Shown here piece by piece: positions 44,376 to 53,900 of a stretch of 64,000 nucleotides of DNA. The stretch lies in assembly GCF_900497595.1 (NCBI RefSeq), contig NZ_UFQO01000001.1, positions 248,001 to 312,000 of the forward strand, written 5' to 3'. This DNA is from Treponema pectinovorum. Lineage in GTDB: Bacteria; Spirochaetota; Spirochaetia; Treponematales; Treponemataceae. Position numbers and translations under genes: made by a program. Position 1 is the first letter of the stretch, and each line of letters begins with the position of its first letter. A model generated the notes under the pieces. The model did no database searches. It saw only the letters and a list, made by a program, of their open reading frames with translations, and had not been told where the DNA came from.

Positions 44376-45433
44376 CACCTTCCCCTTATCTTTTTTAATA
44401 TTTTTTTGTGCCAAAAGGCTCTTAATTCTTCTGCAATAGAATAAAGCCGATAAAACGGACTTAAAGGAACATCAAAACATCCAAGCCTGTGAATCATTTG
44501 CCCACCAAATCCAGTCTTAAAAAGATAAAGACCGTGCATAGGATGATTTTCATCTGGGGTTGGAGGTATTCCATAAAAATCATAAATTTTTGAACCAAAT
44601 TTTTGAGCATCGCAAATCGCAGTCCATTGAACAAGGTATGCTGGCATCAAATTCCGTTTTTGATTAGAAGAACAGCCGTAAAGATAAATCGCTTCGTCCG
44701 CATTAAAGAGTGTTATTATAGCGGCTAAATCTTCATCTTCGTGCCTTGCAAGATACAAGGTTATTTTTGTATCGCCGTTGTTTCCTCGTTCAAGCAGGTC
44801 TTTATAATAGGATTTTGGATGAAGACCAATTCCATCTCGTAAAGCGGTTATCTTATAAAGTGAATAAAAACTTTCTAAATCCCTTTCAAAATCAGTTGAA
44901 GACGCTGTAACCGAGCGAACTTTTACACCGTGCTTTTGTGCATAGCGGATGTTGTATCGCCATTTGTTTTTCATATTCAAAAGCAAATCTTCATCCGTTT
45001 TAGTAAGGTCTAAAAAAGTGCTATCTGGTGGCTGTATATCGATTTTAGATTTTTTTATGTTGAGTTTTAATTTTTTGGAAAGTTTTTTTACTTTGTATAA
45101 AAAAGAATTACGATTTTCTATAGATTGAAAATTTAAAGGCAAGTCATATCGAATGCAAAGTGTATTTGAAGGAAGATCATTTTTTAGAGAATATGCAAAA
45201 TCATTCAGCGTTTTTAGATAATTTGCTTCAAAATCAGGATTTTGTTTTTCATCAAAAAAAAATTCATCATCATTTATTTCAAAAGCCATTGGAACATAAG
45301 CAAGGCTGAATTGAATAAAACCTTTTTTAAAAGTTCTGTAAAGTATATTTATATTATTTTTTGTAAGCTTTTTCCAACCGTGAGCGCATTTAAAATCGCA
45401 CCAAAAATCTGTCTGCTGAAATCTTTTTTTCAT
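44375..45433 (-). CDS. FemAB/FemX-type aminoacyltransferase
   Basis: The 352-residue protein has the FemABX/GNAT double-fold pattern: a QQTDFWCDFKCAHGW opening, the LNIKKSKIDIQPPDSTFLDL middle, LLNMKNKWRYNIRYAQKHGVKV (the typical N-K-x-R-Y-N-I-R-x-A element), a YGCSSNQKRNLMPAYLVQW substrate loop, and a YDFYGIPPT end segment. The family adds amino acids to lipid II or peptidoglycan stem peptides, such as the glycine on ornithine in spirochaetes (inference). The start at 45433 keeps the core and drops a short extension. Confidence 0.88.
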   Translation of the reverse strand: MKKRFQQTDFWCDFKCAHGWKKLTKNNINILYRTFKKGFIQFSLAYVPMAFEINDDEFFFDEKQNPDFEANYLKTLNDFAYSLKNDLPSNTLCIRYDLPLNFQSIENRNSFLYKVKKLSKKLKLNIKKSKIDIQPPDSTFLDLTKTDEDLLLNMKNKWRYNIRYAQKHGVKVRSVTASSTDFERDLESFYSLYKITALRDGIGLHPKSYYKDLLERGNNGDTKITLYLARHEDEDLAAIITLFNADEAIYLYGCSSNQKRNLMPAYLVQWTAICDAQKFGSKIYDFYGIPPTPDENHPMHGLYLFKTGFGGQMIHRLGCFDVPLSPFYRLYSIAEELRAFWHKKILKKIRGR

Positions 45434-45486
45434 AATTATTGCATACAAAGATTAGCATAAATAAGATTTTAGGACAATTAAGGTCT

Positions 45487-46791
45487 TTATTGGTTTTTCT
45501 TGCTTAAAGCGATTCCATCTCCTATCTTAAAAAACTCAGTTGAAAATTCAGCATTATTTTTTAGAAAGTCGATGTATTTTCGTATTTTTTTTACGAGTTT
45601 TACTGTGCTGTAATTTCTCGTAAGGCTTAAATCTTCTACCATTCCATGAAAAGAAAGATTATCGCTTATAAAAACGCCTTTTTCGCTCAGATTTTTTTTA
45701 TATTTTTCAAAAAATTTTATGTATTGTGCTTTTGCAGCATCTATAAAGATTAAGTCGAATTTTTCTTGTGTATCATATTCTAAGGCATCTGCAAAAACTG
45801 CGGTAATCTGCTCTTTTACTCCGCTCGATTTAAAATTTTTACAAGCGGTGTCAAACCTTTCTTTGTCGATTTCTATTGTCGTAACCTTTATATCTGGAGA
45901 AAGTTTTGCAAATTTTATCGATGAATAGCCAATCGCCGTTCCCAACTCTAAAATTGATTTTACAGAATTCTCTTTTATATAAGTACAAATGAAGTTACTT
46001 CCCTCGTCTTCGATTATAGGAACTTCGCTGTGCATCGCCTGTTCTTTTAGATTTGAAATAGAATCTTTTGAAAGAAAATCGATAAATCGTTCGAGTTCTG
46101 CTGCAACAGAAAAAGAAAAATCTGGATTTTCTGCGAGCAGTCTTTTTGTATCTCCAAGTCCACTTCTGCAAGCGACTGTTTTGCAGCCAAAGTTTTTTCC
46201 TGCTTGTATATCCTGCGCACTATCGCCAATCATTATACAATTTTCGTTTTTATATGTTGTACAATACTTTTTATTTATCAGATTTAAAGTGAATATAAGC
46301 CCTTCGCTTTCGGGTTTTAGTTTTATTTTTTTACCATCTTCGTTTAAGGTGTCAGGGCCTGTTACAAAATCAAATAAATCCAAAATTTCAAAATGTTTTA
46401 AAATCTGATTTGCAATTTTTGCAGGCTTGTTCGTAAGCAGAGCTGTTTTTTTCCCTTTCTCCTTTAATTTAAAAAGCAAATCTTTTATGCCAACATAGAG
46501 ATAAGTTTTTACAACAGGATGCTCATAATAGTAATTTTGATAGAATTCAAGAATCTCTTCAAACTTTTTCGCATCGTAATCTAAATTGATATTGAACTTT
46601 CCCTTTGTAGAAAAATCTAAGGCTCTGAGCAGAAGTTTTTTAGTTCCATCGCCAACAAAAGATATCAGCGTCTTTGTTGGAACTGTCCAATAACCAAAGT
46701 TTTTTAAAGTGTGATTAACACAGTCTGCAATGTCGTCCCCAGAGTTTATAATCACTCCGTCGCAGTCGAATATATAAACTTCTGTAGACAT
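45487..46791 (-). CDS. Fusion of HAD-type phosphatase and SAM O-methyltransferase
   Basis: The 434-residue protein joins two enzymes. Residues 1-225 are a phosphoglycolate-phosphatase-like HAD with FDCDGVIINS (nucleophile Asp), TNKPAK and GDSAQDIQAG motifs. Residues 245-434 are a class I methyltransferase of the O-methyltransferase family 3 type with LELGTAIGYSS, the TTIEIDKER acidic residue and LIFIDAAKAQY. The fusion is unusual; no substrate links the halves by itself. The ATG at 46791 is preferred over a TTG at 46803 that overlaps metG further. Confidence 0.85.
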   Translation of the reverse strand: MSTEVYIFDCDGVIINSGDDIADCVNHTLKNFGYWTVPTKTLISFVGDGTKKLLLRALDFSTKGKFNINLDYDAKKFEEILEFYQNYYYEHPVVKTYLYVGIKDLLFKLKEKGKKTALLTNKPAKIANQILKHFEILDLFDFVTGPDTLNEDGKKIKLKPESEGLIFTLNLINKKYCTTYKNENCIMIGDSAQDIQAGKNFGCKTVACRSGLGDTKRLLAENPDFSFSVAAELERFIDFLSKDSISNLKEQAMHSEVPIIEDEGSNFICTYIKENSVKSILELGTAIGYSSIKFAKLSPDIKVTTIEIDKERFDTACKNFKSSGVKEQITAVFADALEYDTQEKFDLIFIDAAKAQYIKFFEKYKKNLSEKGVFISDNLSFHGMVEDLSLTRNYSTVKLVKKIRKYIDFLKNNAEFSTEFFKIGDGIALSKKNQ

Positions 46792-46795
46792 CTTG

Positions 46796-49111
46796 TTAAC
46801 CAATCTGAGAATTTAACGCTTTCAAAGTTTTTATCTCTTTTCCGTCGGCTAAGAGTTTTTTGCCTGCAAGTTGAACAAAGCCGTCAACTGCTTTTATTTC
46901 CACTTTGAAAAAATCATCTCCAGAAATTTCTTCTTTTTTTTCTGCACAAGGAGTTTCTCCTTCTAAGACAATTTTTGTTCCAGGTTTTGCCCAAAAAACA
47001 TCTAAAACTTCAACGCAGTCCTTATCACCTTGTTTATAATCGCCAGCAAGCAACATCCCTCGGCTTTCTACGCCTCTCATAGTTCTTGGAGCAAGATTAG
47101 AAACGATTACGACATTTTTGCCCAATAAATCTTCTTCTTTTAGGTACATTCTCAATCCAGATTGAATCGTGCGGGGGCTTCCTGAACCGTCGTCTAAAGT
47201 TTCGATGTAGAGTTTTTCGCCTTCTGGATTAGGTTTTACATCGACAATTTTTGCAACTGTAAGTTCAATTTTTGAATTAAAATAGCTTGCTTGCTCTACA
47301 ACTGGTAAAAATGCGGGTTCCTGTTGTTTTGTTTTTTTCTCTTTTTTACCTTCTTTGCGTTCTGTCTGATTGCCTGCAAATTTTGCTTTAAAGGAATCCA
47401 CTGTCTTGTTGTCTAACGGAGTAAAATACACAGAAGTTTCAGAAATTTTATCTAAGCCTTCGGTTTTTCCTAAATCTGCCCAAACCAAAGCATCGCTTGC
47501 ACCAGGATTTGCAAAAGTTGAAGTGTATATTTTTTTGCCAAAATAACCTGCAATCACCTGCGAATACTGAGGCAAAAATGGCTGAATCATTATCATCAAA
47601 TCTTTTATGATGTAAGCAAGGTTAAAAAGAACGTCGTCTGCGATTTTTTTATTTTCTTTTATGGTTTTCCAAGGCTCTGCAGCTTGAAACGCTTTATTGC
47701 AAAGGTCAGAAATTTCCATAATCGTGTGGAGTGCGGATTTTAATTCGGCCCATTCTAAAAATTCTGTAACTTTCTTTTCTTTTTCTAGAACCACCTTCCA
47801 AAGTTTTTCATCTTTTTGTCCGAGAGGAATTTTTCCTTCGTAATTTTTATTGATGAAAAGGAGAGTTCTATTCACCAAATTTCCAAGATTACCAATCAAT
47901 TCTTTGTTGTATTTTTCTTGAAAATCCTTCCATGTAAACTGATAATCCTGATTTTCTGGTCGGTTATAATATATGTAAAATCTCCAGGCATCAGCAGGAA
48001 TTCCAGATTCTTTTGCGTCTGAGCCAAAAACTCCAATTCCCTTTGATTTTGAAAATTTTCCATCTTCGTAATTTAAGAATTCTGTGGAAGACATATGAAA
48101 AAGTTTCGTGTAATCTTTGCCTGTTCCAATCATTGAACAAGGAAATACAACCGTGTGGAAAGGAATGTTGTCTTTCCCTATGAATTGAAATAAATCAACT
48201 TTTGTGTCGAATTTTTCGCTGCTTTCCGAAGGAAGCCACCACTTTTTCCAGTCGAATGAAGTTTTTCCAGCTGCTTTTAATTCATTTTCCAGCTGTTTTG
48301 TTATAGAAATATAACCTATAGGAGCATTGAACCAAACATAGAAAACTTTTTCTTCATAACCTTGTTTTGGAACTTTTATTCCCCATTTTAAGTCTCTCGT
48401 TATTGCCCTTTCGTTAAGTCCGTCGCGAATCCAGGCCTTTGTCATCCTTATCGCGTTTTCAGACCATCTTCCTTCTTTACTCGCCTTTTCCATCCATTCT
48501 TCAAGTTTCGGTGCGATAGAAGGTAAATCGATGTAAAGATGTTTTGTCTTTTTTACTTCTGGAGTTGAACCGCAGGTATGACATCTAGGTGCTAAAAGTT
48601 GCGTTGGGTCTAAAAGCGATCCACAGGTATCGCATTGGTCGCCTCTAGCATCGGTTGCTCCACATTTGGGGCAAGTTCCATCAACATATCTGTCTGCAAG
48701 AAACATCTTACAGTTTGGGCAGTAAAGCTGCTCTGTTGTATGTTCTGTTATAAACCCGTTTTTGTCCAAATCGTTAAAAATCGATTGAGTTATTTCTGTA
48801 CATTCTTCGTTTGAAGTTCTTCCAAATTTGTCAAAAGCGATATTGAACCATTCGTATATATCTTTGTGTATTGCGTAATAATAATCGCAAAGTTCTCTTG
48901 GAGTCTTGTTTTCTTTTAGTGCTTTAGTTTCGGTAGCAGTTCCGTATTCGTCTGTGCCACAGATATACATAGTTTCATATCCGCGTTCGCGACAAAAACG
49001 TGCAAAAACATCAGCAGAAAGCATCTGAATTAAATTGCCAAGATGAGGGATATTATTTACATAAGGCAGTGCTGATGTTATGAGTTTTCGGTTTAATTTT
49101 ATATTTTCCAT
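46796..49111 (-). CDS. metG: Methionyl-tRNA synthetase with C-terminal tRNA-binding domain
   Basis: The 771-residue protein has the HIGH-equivalent PHLG (ALPYVNNIPHLGN), a KMSKS-type F-S-K-S-K-G, a zinc-binding insert with four C-x2-C pairs (CPNCKMFLADRY to CHTCGS), and a C-terminal EMAP/Trbp111 domain (about 650-750, ending in LAPRTMRGVESRGMLLAGD). A Lys/Glu-rich linker (ERKEGKKEKKTKQQE) joins them. It charges tRNA-Met. Length agrees with dimeric MetRS plus the tRNA-binding module. Confidence 0.98.
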   Translation of the reverse strand: MENIKLNRKLITSALPYVNNIPHLGNLIQMLSADVFARFCRERGYETMYICGTDEYGTATETKALKENKTPRELCDYYYAIHKDIYEWFNIAFDKFGRTSNEECTEITQSIFNDLDKNGFITEHTTEQLYCPNCKMFLADRYVDGTCPKCGATDARGDQCDTCGSLLDPTQLLAPRCHTCGSTPEVKKTKHLYIDLPSIAPKLEEWMEKASKEGRWSENAIRMTKAWIRDGLNERAITRDLKWGIKVPKQGYEEKVFYVWFNAPIGYISITKQLENELKAAGKTSFDWKKWWLPSESSEKFDTKVDLFQFIGKDNIPFHTVVFPCSMIGTGKDYTKLFHMSSTEFLNYEDGKFSKSKGIGVFGSDAKESGIPADAWRFYIYYNRPENQDYQFTWKDFQEKYNKELIGNLGNLVNRTLLFINKNYEGKIPLGQKDEKLWKVVLEKEKKVTEFLEWAELKSALHTIMEISDLCNKAFQAAEPWKTIKENKKIADDVLFNLAYIIKDLMIMIQPFLPQYSQVIAGYFGKKIYTSTFANPGASDALVWADLGKTEGLDKISETSVYFTPLDNKTVDSFKAKFAGNQTERKEGKKEKKTKQQEPAFLPVVEQASYFNSKIELTVAKIVDVKPNPEGEKLYIETLDDGSGSPRTIQSGLRMYLKEEDLLGKNVVIVSNLAPRTMRGVESRGMLLAGDYKQGDKDCVEVLDVFWAKPGTKIVLEGETPCAEKKEEISGDDFFKVEIKAVDGFVQLAGKKLLADGKEIKTLKALNSQIG

Positions 49112-49169
49112 GGTTTAAGATTATACAAAAAATGCTTTTTTTATACAAATCTCAAATAAGAATATGATT

Positions 49170-51170
49170 TTATTGTTTTTTCTTTCCACGTGATTTTTTA
49201 GGAGTTATTATCGTGAAATTTATTGTTTTTTCCATCTCCATTCCTGCGGCAAGATCTACGTTCCAAAAAAGAGATGCGACAAAAGTTGTTCCGCTAATTT
49301 GTGATAGATATGAATTAACTTGTGGTCTTCTAAAATACATAGGGCCGCAAGTTATGCCAGATTCTTCGTTTGGCTCGTAAACAAAAGATATATCGTTTGA
49401 ACTGTCTGTAACTCTCATATAAGAGATGGCTTTTTGACTTTGCTGATTTGAAATCCTGTCAAAAGTTATGCTTTCGCCGCTACTTACAAGATCTACTCTG
49501 TAAGAATTTGTCTGAGCTGTTGTAAAATCTGTCTGAGCAAAGTTTGATTCTACGACAAAGGCTCCTTTAAACGCTATTGGCCCTTCATTTTTTAAAATAT
49601 ATTGAACGGTAAAGCCGCTTGAATTCATCAAATATTTTTTTCTGAGGCTAACTGGTAAATCCAAATTTGAATAGTTTCCCTGCCCTTTGAGTTTTATCTC
49701 TTTTCTCGAACTTGAAAATTCTGTTTGTTCAAATAAAACTCTCGAAAAAATTCCGCAGCCTGTTGGCAAACCTTTTTTATATTCTGCAAATTCGTCTTTA
49801 TCAAATAGATGCTCTACAAAAAGGCCTCTCTCATAAAAATCTGTAACACCGTCAAATTTTTCTATTCTGCTTAAATTGTCTGCATAATTTCCAGTATTGT
49901 GGATTATATCAAGTTCATTTATCTCGCCACCTCGCGGAGTTATGCAGGCTGTATATTTTTCCATAGAACAAACATATTCTTCGCGTCCGTCTAAATTGTA
50001 GTCATAAGAAGTTACAGATTCTTTAAAAGGTGAAGCTTCGCGAATGTATTTTTCCGCTTCTGTTAGGTTTCTATAAGCGTCCTGCCTCATAGCGTTGTTT
50101 GCAAAAATTCCATCGGGAGAGCATATTAATGCTTCTCCTTCTTGAGCCTTCCACAAAGAAGCCCTTGCAGAATTTTTCCTTGCCTTATCTCCATGACTAT
50201 TCCCTATCAGCATAGAAATATAGAGAATGCGGTTATAAAGAGCGCCACATCTTTGGTAGGTTTGCAAAAAATTGTGGATTGTAAGTGGTGTATTATTTTT
50301 TTCTTCTGGTTCGTACGGTTTTAAAGCCCATTTTGCAATATCCGCTCTAACGCCAGAAGGTATGTAAGAGCGAACAAATTCTTTTGATTTTCTTATGAAT
50401 TCTGCAGGAAGGCAGAGATTCACATTCTTAGGAAAATCACCTTTTGCCGCTTCAAAAAATTCAAAAATCCAGTCAGATCTCAAAAGTTTTTCCATAGTTT
50501 CTGGTTCTGTATTTACAGAAATTATCCTGTCGTCTGTGTATGCACAGTGAAAATCATCTTTTGTCGATTTTTCTATTTGTTTTAAGAGTGAGTTTATATA
50601 AGCTTCTGGAGAAATATTTTTTTCTATAACTTGCTCAAGATTTCTATAGGAAGGTAAAATTTTCACGGATTTTCCATTTTCACTTACGATTATTGGAAGA
50701 TAGCGCTCATTTTGATGCGAAATAAGTGAACTGTCGAGTTCAACCCACTCCATTCCGCAGTTTTGGAAACAAGGCACCAGACAATTATCCCATACAGAAC
50801 TCAATACAGACATTCCTCTTGGTCTTTTACCTGTCAATCGCCTCAATTCACTTGTTAAAAGTTCTATCTGGCCTGTTCTATCTATAGGAAAGAGCAAAGG
50901 AAAAACCGGATTGTAATATCCCCCACCTAAAAGTTCAATCTGTTTGCGTGCTAAAAGCTGCTTTAAAAGCGTTAGAAATTCTGGATGCTTATTTTCAAGC
51001 CATTCAAGTTGGAGTCCTGAAAAAGAAAAACTCATCTTGCTTGAAGGATTTTTATACAGATAAGATATTATATTTTTTAATACTTTTTCATAAAGTTTGT
51101 CTTGAGCAGAAAATTCAGAAAGAACTGTTGAATTAACAGTTAACGAAAAACAGATGTTTAGGGTTTTCAC
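49170..51170 (-). CDS. GH57-family-like protein (4-alpha-glucanotransferase-like), probably without the usual nucleophile
   Basis: The 666-residue protein has the GH57 start (NICFSLTVNS, then a KMSFSFSGLQLEWL segment), a GGGYYNPVFPL segment, and DUF1925/1926-like C-terminal beta domains including ITPRGGEINELDIIHN. In active GH57 glucanotransferases the nucleophile lies in an W-x-x-E-R-V-W-E-P motif; here the aligned segment reads GMSVLSSVWDN, with Ser in place of Glu. Activity is therefore doubtful. The GTG at 51170 is chosen because GGAGG lies directly upstream; an upstream TTG at 51188 is weaker. It is just upstream of the Rnf-like operon on the same strand order. Confidence 0.72.
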   Translation of the reverse strand: MKTLNICFSLTVNSTVLSEFSAQDKLYEKVLKNIISYLYKNPSSKMSFSFSGLQLEWLENKHPEFLTLLKQLLARKQIELLGGGYYNPVFPLLFPIDRTGQIELLTSELRRLTGKRPRGMSVLSSVWDNCLVPCFQNCGMEWVELDSSLISHQNERYLPIIVSENGKSVKILPSYRNLEQVIEKNISPEAYINSLLKQIEKSTKDDFHCAYTDDRIISVNTEPETMEKLLRSDWIFEFFEAAKGDFPKNVNLCLPAEFIRKSKEFVRSYIPSGVRADIAKWALKPYEPEEKNNTPLTIHNFLQTYQRCGALYNRILYISMLIGNSHGDKARKNSARASLWKAQEGEALICSPDGIFANNAMRQDAYRNLTEAEKYIREASPFKESVTSYDYNLDGREEYVCSMEKYTACITPRGGEINELDIIHNTGNYADNLSRIEKFDGVTDFYERGLFVEHLFDKDEFAEYKKGLPTGCGIFSRVLFEQTEFSSSRKEIKLKGQGNYSNLDLPVSLRKKYLMNSSGFTVQYILKNEGPIAFKGAFVVESNFAQTDFTTAQTNSYRVDLVSSGESITFDRISNQQSQKAISYMRVTDSSNDISFVYEPNEESGITCGPMYFRRPQVNSYLSQISGTTFVASLFWNVDLAAGMEMEKTINFTIITPKKSRGKKKQ

Positions 51171-51224
51171 AGTTCCTCCATAATACAAAAAAGTAAAGCA
51201 ATATAATCTATAAAAAAGACTTTT

Positions 51225-51779
51225 TTATTTTAATATAAAATTAAGAAAAGAAACATCAGAACAATAAAAAATTATCAGTAAAACAGCAATGCTGAATATA
51301 AGAACATTGAAAGACTTTAATTCATCGCCATTTTTATACAGGTCAAATCGTTTTTTTAGAGCAAACACAAAAAGGACAAGCAAATAAAAAGAAGCAGTGC
51401 TTGCCAAAGATATGAATAAAGCAGAAACAAACGAAAAACTTTCTGTTAAACTCATTAAAACTATCATAAAAGGCAAAACATAATCTTCGCCAAGCTCAAA
51501 AGATTCCGCCTTTATGAGAAAATTAAATAAAAAAGACAGCGCAACAAATATTATGCACATAAAAAGTGGCATTAAAACTTCTGCGGAAAGCCTTTTTAAA
51601 ACAAAAAAATTTAATAGATAAGAAAAACTTGTCGTAAGCACCGTTAAAAAAAGAGTTTTAGAAAGGCTTAAAAGATATGTTTTTACACCTCTTTTTAAAG
51701 AGAGCAGACGATTTATTCCAACTCCGTAATAAAAAATGAGAGAGCTTGCAAAAATATAATAAAAAATCAATTTAGTCAT
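51225..51779 (-). CDS. rnfA: RnfA-like membrane subunit, divergent
   Basis: The 184-residue protein has about six helices and aligns by eye to RnfA/NqrE over its whole length (FYYGVGINRLLSL, VKTYLLSLSKTLFLTVLTT, a late FALKKRFD). Key family cysteines are missing: the G-L-C-P motif is G-I-N-R, and the N-C-A motif in the second half is replaced by VLMSLTES. These cysteines normally bind an intramembrane iron or 2Fe-2S centre. It is the last gene of an rnfC-D-G-E-A order with an 8-base overlap. Confidence 0.6.
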   Translation of the reverse strand: MTKLIFYYIFASSLIFYYGVGINRLLSLKRGVKTYLLSLSKTLFLTVLTTSFSYLLNFFVLKRLSAEVLMPLFMCIIFVALSFLFNFLIKAESFELGEDYVLPFMIVLMSLTESFSFVSALFISLASTASFYLLVLFVFALKKRFDLYKNGDELKSFNVLIFSIAVLLIIFYCSDVSFLNFILK

Positions 51780-52374
51780 TTTTATCTTCCTTTATGAAAC
51801 TTACATAGAAAAAAAATGTCAGTGCTGTAAAAAAAATAGTTCCAGGAATTGTCGCTATAAAACTGATTAAAGGGAAACTTTCAAATACAACAGGCAATTT
51901 TATCACGATAATTTTCTGCCAAAAAGGAAAAGTCAACGTAGAAAATCCCAAAAAATCTTTAAAAAAGAAAATGAAAAAGCAAAAGATTGAAATTTTTATA
52001 GATTCTTTAAATTTTGAAACAAAGTCACTTTTTAAATCTTCAAGCTTTAAAGATGATATCATCACTAAGACCACAGAAGAAATTGCAGGAAGATATATGC
52101 TGTAGCCCAAAGTCAGCGCCGCTATTGGACAAATAATCGTTAAAATCAATTTGTAGAAAATCGAAACCGCAACAATTTGTACCGCCATAATCGCAATCTT
52201 TAATAGCTGAGATTCTATTTTTTTTATTCCATGTAAAATTAAAGTTGAACAGGCAACAGTTAAATTAAAATGAACTAGCATAAAAATTCCAAAAGCGATT
52301 CGACCCGGAATAGGTAAAACTATAGCAAGCGTTGTTGCAAGATAAAAAAATATTCTATTGTAATTATTCATCAA
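51772..52374 (-). CDS. rnfE: RnfE-like membrane subunit, divergent
   Basis: The 200-residue membrane protein has about six helices and sits in the RnfE position between rnfG- and rnfA-like genes, overlapping rnfG by 11 bases. The family's L-G-L-C-P motif appears as LAIVLPIPGR, without cysteine. The later NxC-type motif is also not seen. Assignment rests on position, size and hydrophobicity pattern more than on conserved residues, so it is tentative. Confidence 0.5.
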   Translation of the reverse strand: MMNNYNRIFFYLATTLAIVLPIPGRIAFGIFMLVHFNLTVACSTLILHGIKKIESQLLKIAIMAVQIVAVSIFYKLILTIICPIAALTLGYSIYLPAISSVVLVMISSLKLEDLKSDFVSKFKESIKISIFCFFIFFFKDFLGFSTLTFPFWQKIIVIKLPVVFESFPLISFIATIPGTIFFTALTFFFYVSFIKEDKND

Positions 52375-52840
52375 AAAGTCCTGCCCTATTTAAGATTTGA
52401 GGAAGTTTCGTTTGCCAATATACAAGATGAGAAGAAAGATGTTGTCTTTCGAGGACTCGTGTTAATTTTGCATTTTCAATAGCATATCCTGCAAACTCGC
52501 ATTCGTCCCTTTGGCATATAAAAACAGAAGGTAAAGGACCAGCTTGAGATGGAGTACGCATTATCAAAGCAAAATATTTTGTCCTGTCCGCTCTGCTTCT
52601 TTTACATTCAAAAATTTGAATGTCGGAAAGCAAAATATTTTTAGAATCAACGCTTCTTCCTAAAGTCCACTCAGAACCATATTTTTTTTCAAGTGTAATT
52701 TCAACGTAATTTTTTAAACTTTCTTGCCAAAATCCTTTGGAAACAAAATTTAAAATCAGCAATATAGAACAGACTGCTATAAAAGAAAAAAATATGATGG
52801 TTGATTTTATCAAAACTTTTTTGTTTTTTTCGCTAAGCAT
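52364..52840 (-). CDS. rnfG: RnfG-like anchored extracytoplasmic subunit, no flavinylation motif
   Basis: The 158-residue protein has one N-terminal membrane helix (residues 12-32) and a small extracytoplasmic domain. It occupies the RnfG position, but the S/T-G-A-T flavinylation motif of RnfG/NqrC is absent; the region with AGPLPSVFICQRDEC and AGYAIEN instead bears a close cysteine pair. It is coupled to rnfD by an 8-base overlap. If it is an RnfG homologue it cannot carry a covalent FMN in the usual way. Confidence 0.5.
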   Translation of the reverse strand: MLSEKNKKVLIKSTIIFFSFIAVCSILLILNFVSKGFWQESLKNYVEITLEKKYGSEWTLGRSVDSKNILLSDIQIFECKRSRADRTKYFALIMRTPSQAGPLPSVFICQRDECEFAGYAIENAKLTRVLERQHLSSHLVYWQTKLPQILNRAGLFDE

Positions 52841-53900
52841 TGTTTCCGTCCTTTAATTGAGCCGAATTTTCTTGCAGTTGTTTTTTTACTCTTTTAATTT
52901 CAAAAAAATATTCTGCATATTGAATGAGTGGACTTACCGCATTCATAAAAAGTATTGTAAAAACAATTCCCGAAGGCGAGGTTCCTGCCCCAACTATCAA
53001 AAAAGCACAAATTCCTGCAATTACAGCGTACAAAGATTTGCCTAAATTTGTCATAGGTGTTGTTCCTGCCATCTGTAACAAAAAAAGGCAGGCCATTAAA
53101 AATCCACTCGTGCAAAACGCTAAAAAAAGATCTCCATGTGTTGGCGAAGCATAAAATAATGGCAAGATGAAATAAATTAAAATTGCGTAAGTTAAAACAA
53201 AAATTCCTGGAATCAAAATTTTTATAACATCAAAAGAAAAAAGGATTAAAGAAGAAATCAAAGTTATAAAATTAAATCTAAAAGCTGCAATCGTGCTGTG
53301 CGTGTCCCAAAATAGAGATATATAACCGTCTGGAATTGAAACGCCAAACAAAGAAAAAACAGTTTTATTAAAAAAAGAAGTTATTTTTGGATCTGCATCA
53401 ATCATTGGGAAAGTCCCATTTTGAATTAAAAACAATGAAGGATTTTTTGAAAAAAGGATTTCCGATGAAAGCTCAAAAGATGGAAAAAGTGTTTCACCCA
53501 AAATCCAACACAGCGCAACTGTGAGAGCTGGAAGATTTATCCAGTTATCCGCATATCCTGCAATAAAAAATCTACAGGAAAAAAACACAAAAAATGTCGC
53601 AAAAAATGCTGCATAAAAAGGAAAAGTCGACGGCAAAAAAAGACCAGTTAAAATACCCTGAATCGCTGCGTTAATAAAATTGTAGCAATTTTTTTTATCC
53701 CGATTAAAAAATTCGATTAATTCTACTGCACAAGTTGCAAAAGTTGTAGAAAAAATAAGGATAAGATTTGCCCAGCTCCTTGTGAACAAAAGAAGGAGAA
53801 CTTGCAAAGTCAAAAAGGAAAGTATAACTATCGAATTAGTTTTTACAGAAAAAGATAGATATTTATATGGGCGAGAAGTTATTTCAATTTTATTTTTCAT
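52833..53900 (-). CDS. rnfD: RnfD-like membrane subunit, no covalent FMN motif
   Basis: The 355-residue polytopic protein matches RnfD/NqrB in layout. A GTSPSGIVFTILFMNAVSPLIQYAE end segment corresponds to the family's typical G-Y-P-E-G-V-A-F-x-x-L-L-M-N. The S-G-A-T motif to which FMN is attached is not present, and the G-E-T-S motif reads D-T-H-S-T. It overlaps rnfC by 11 bases and rnfG by 8. The scaffold is kept while the flavin site is lost. Confidence 0.7.
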   Translation of the reverse strand: MKNKIEITSRPYKYLSFSVKTNSIVILSFLTLQVLLLLFTRSWANLILIFSTTFATCAVELIEFFNRDKKNCYNFINAAIQGILTGLFLPSTFPFYAAFFATFFVFFSCRFFIAGYADNWINLPALTVALCWILGETLFPSFELSSEILFSKNPSLFLIQNGTFPMIDADPKITSFFNKTVFSLFGVSIPDGYISLFWDTHSTIAAFRFNFITLISSLILFSFDVIKILIPGIFVLTYAILIYFILPLFYASPTHGDLFLAFCTSGFLMACLFLLQMAGTTPMTNLGKSLYAVIAGICAFLIVGAGTSPSGIVFTILFMNAVSPLIQYAEYFFEIKRVKKQLQENSAQLKDGNNA

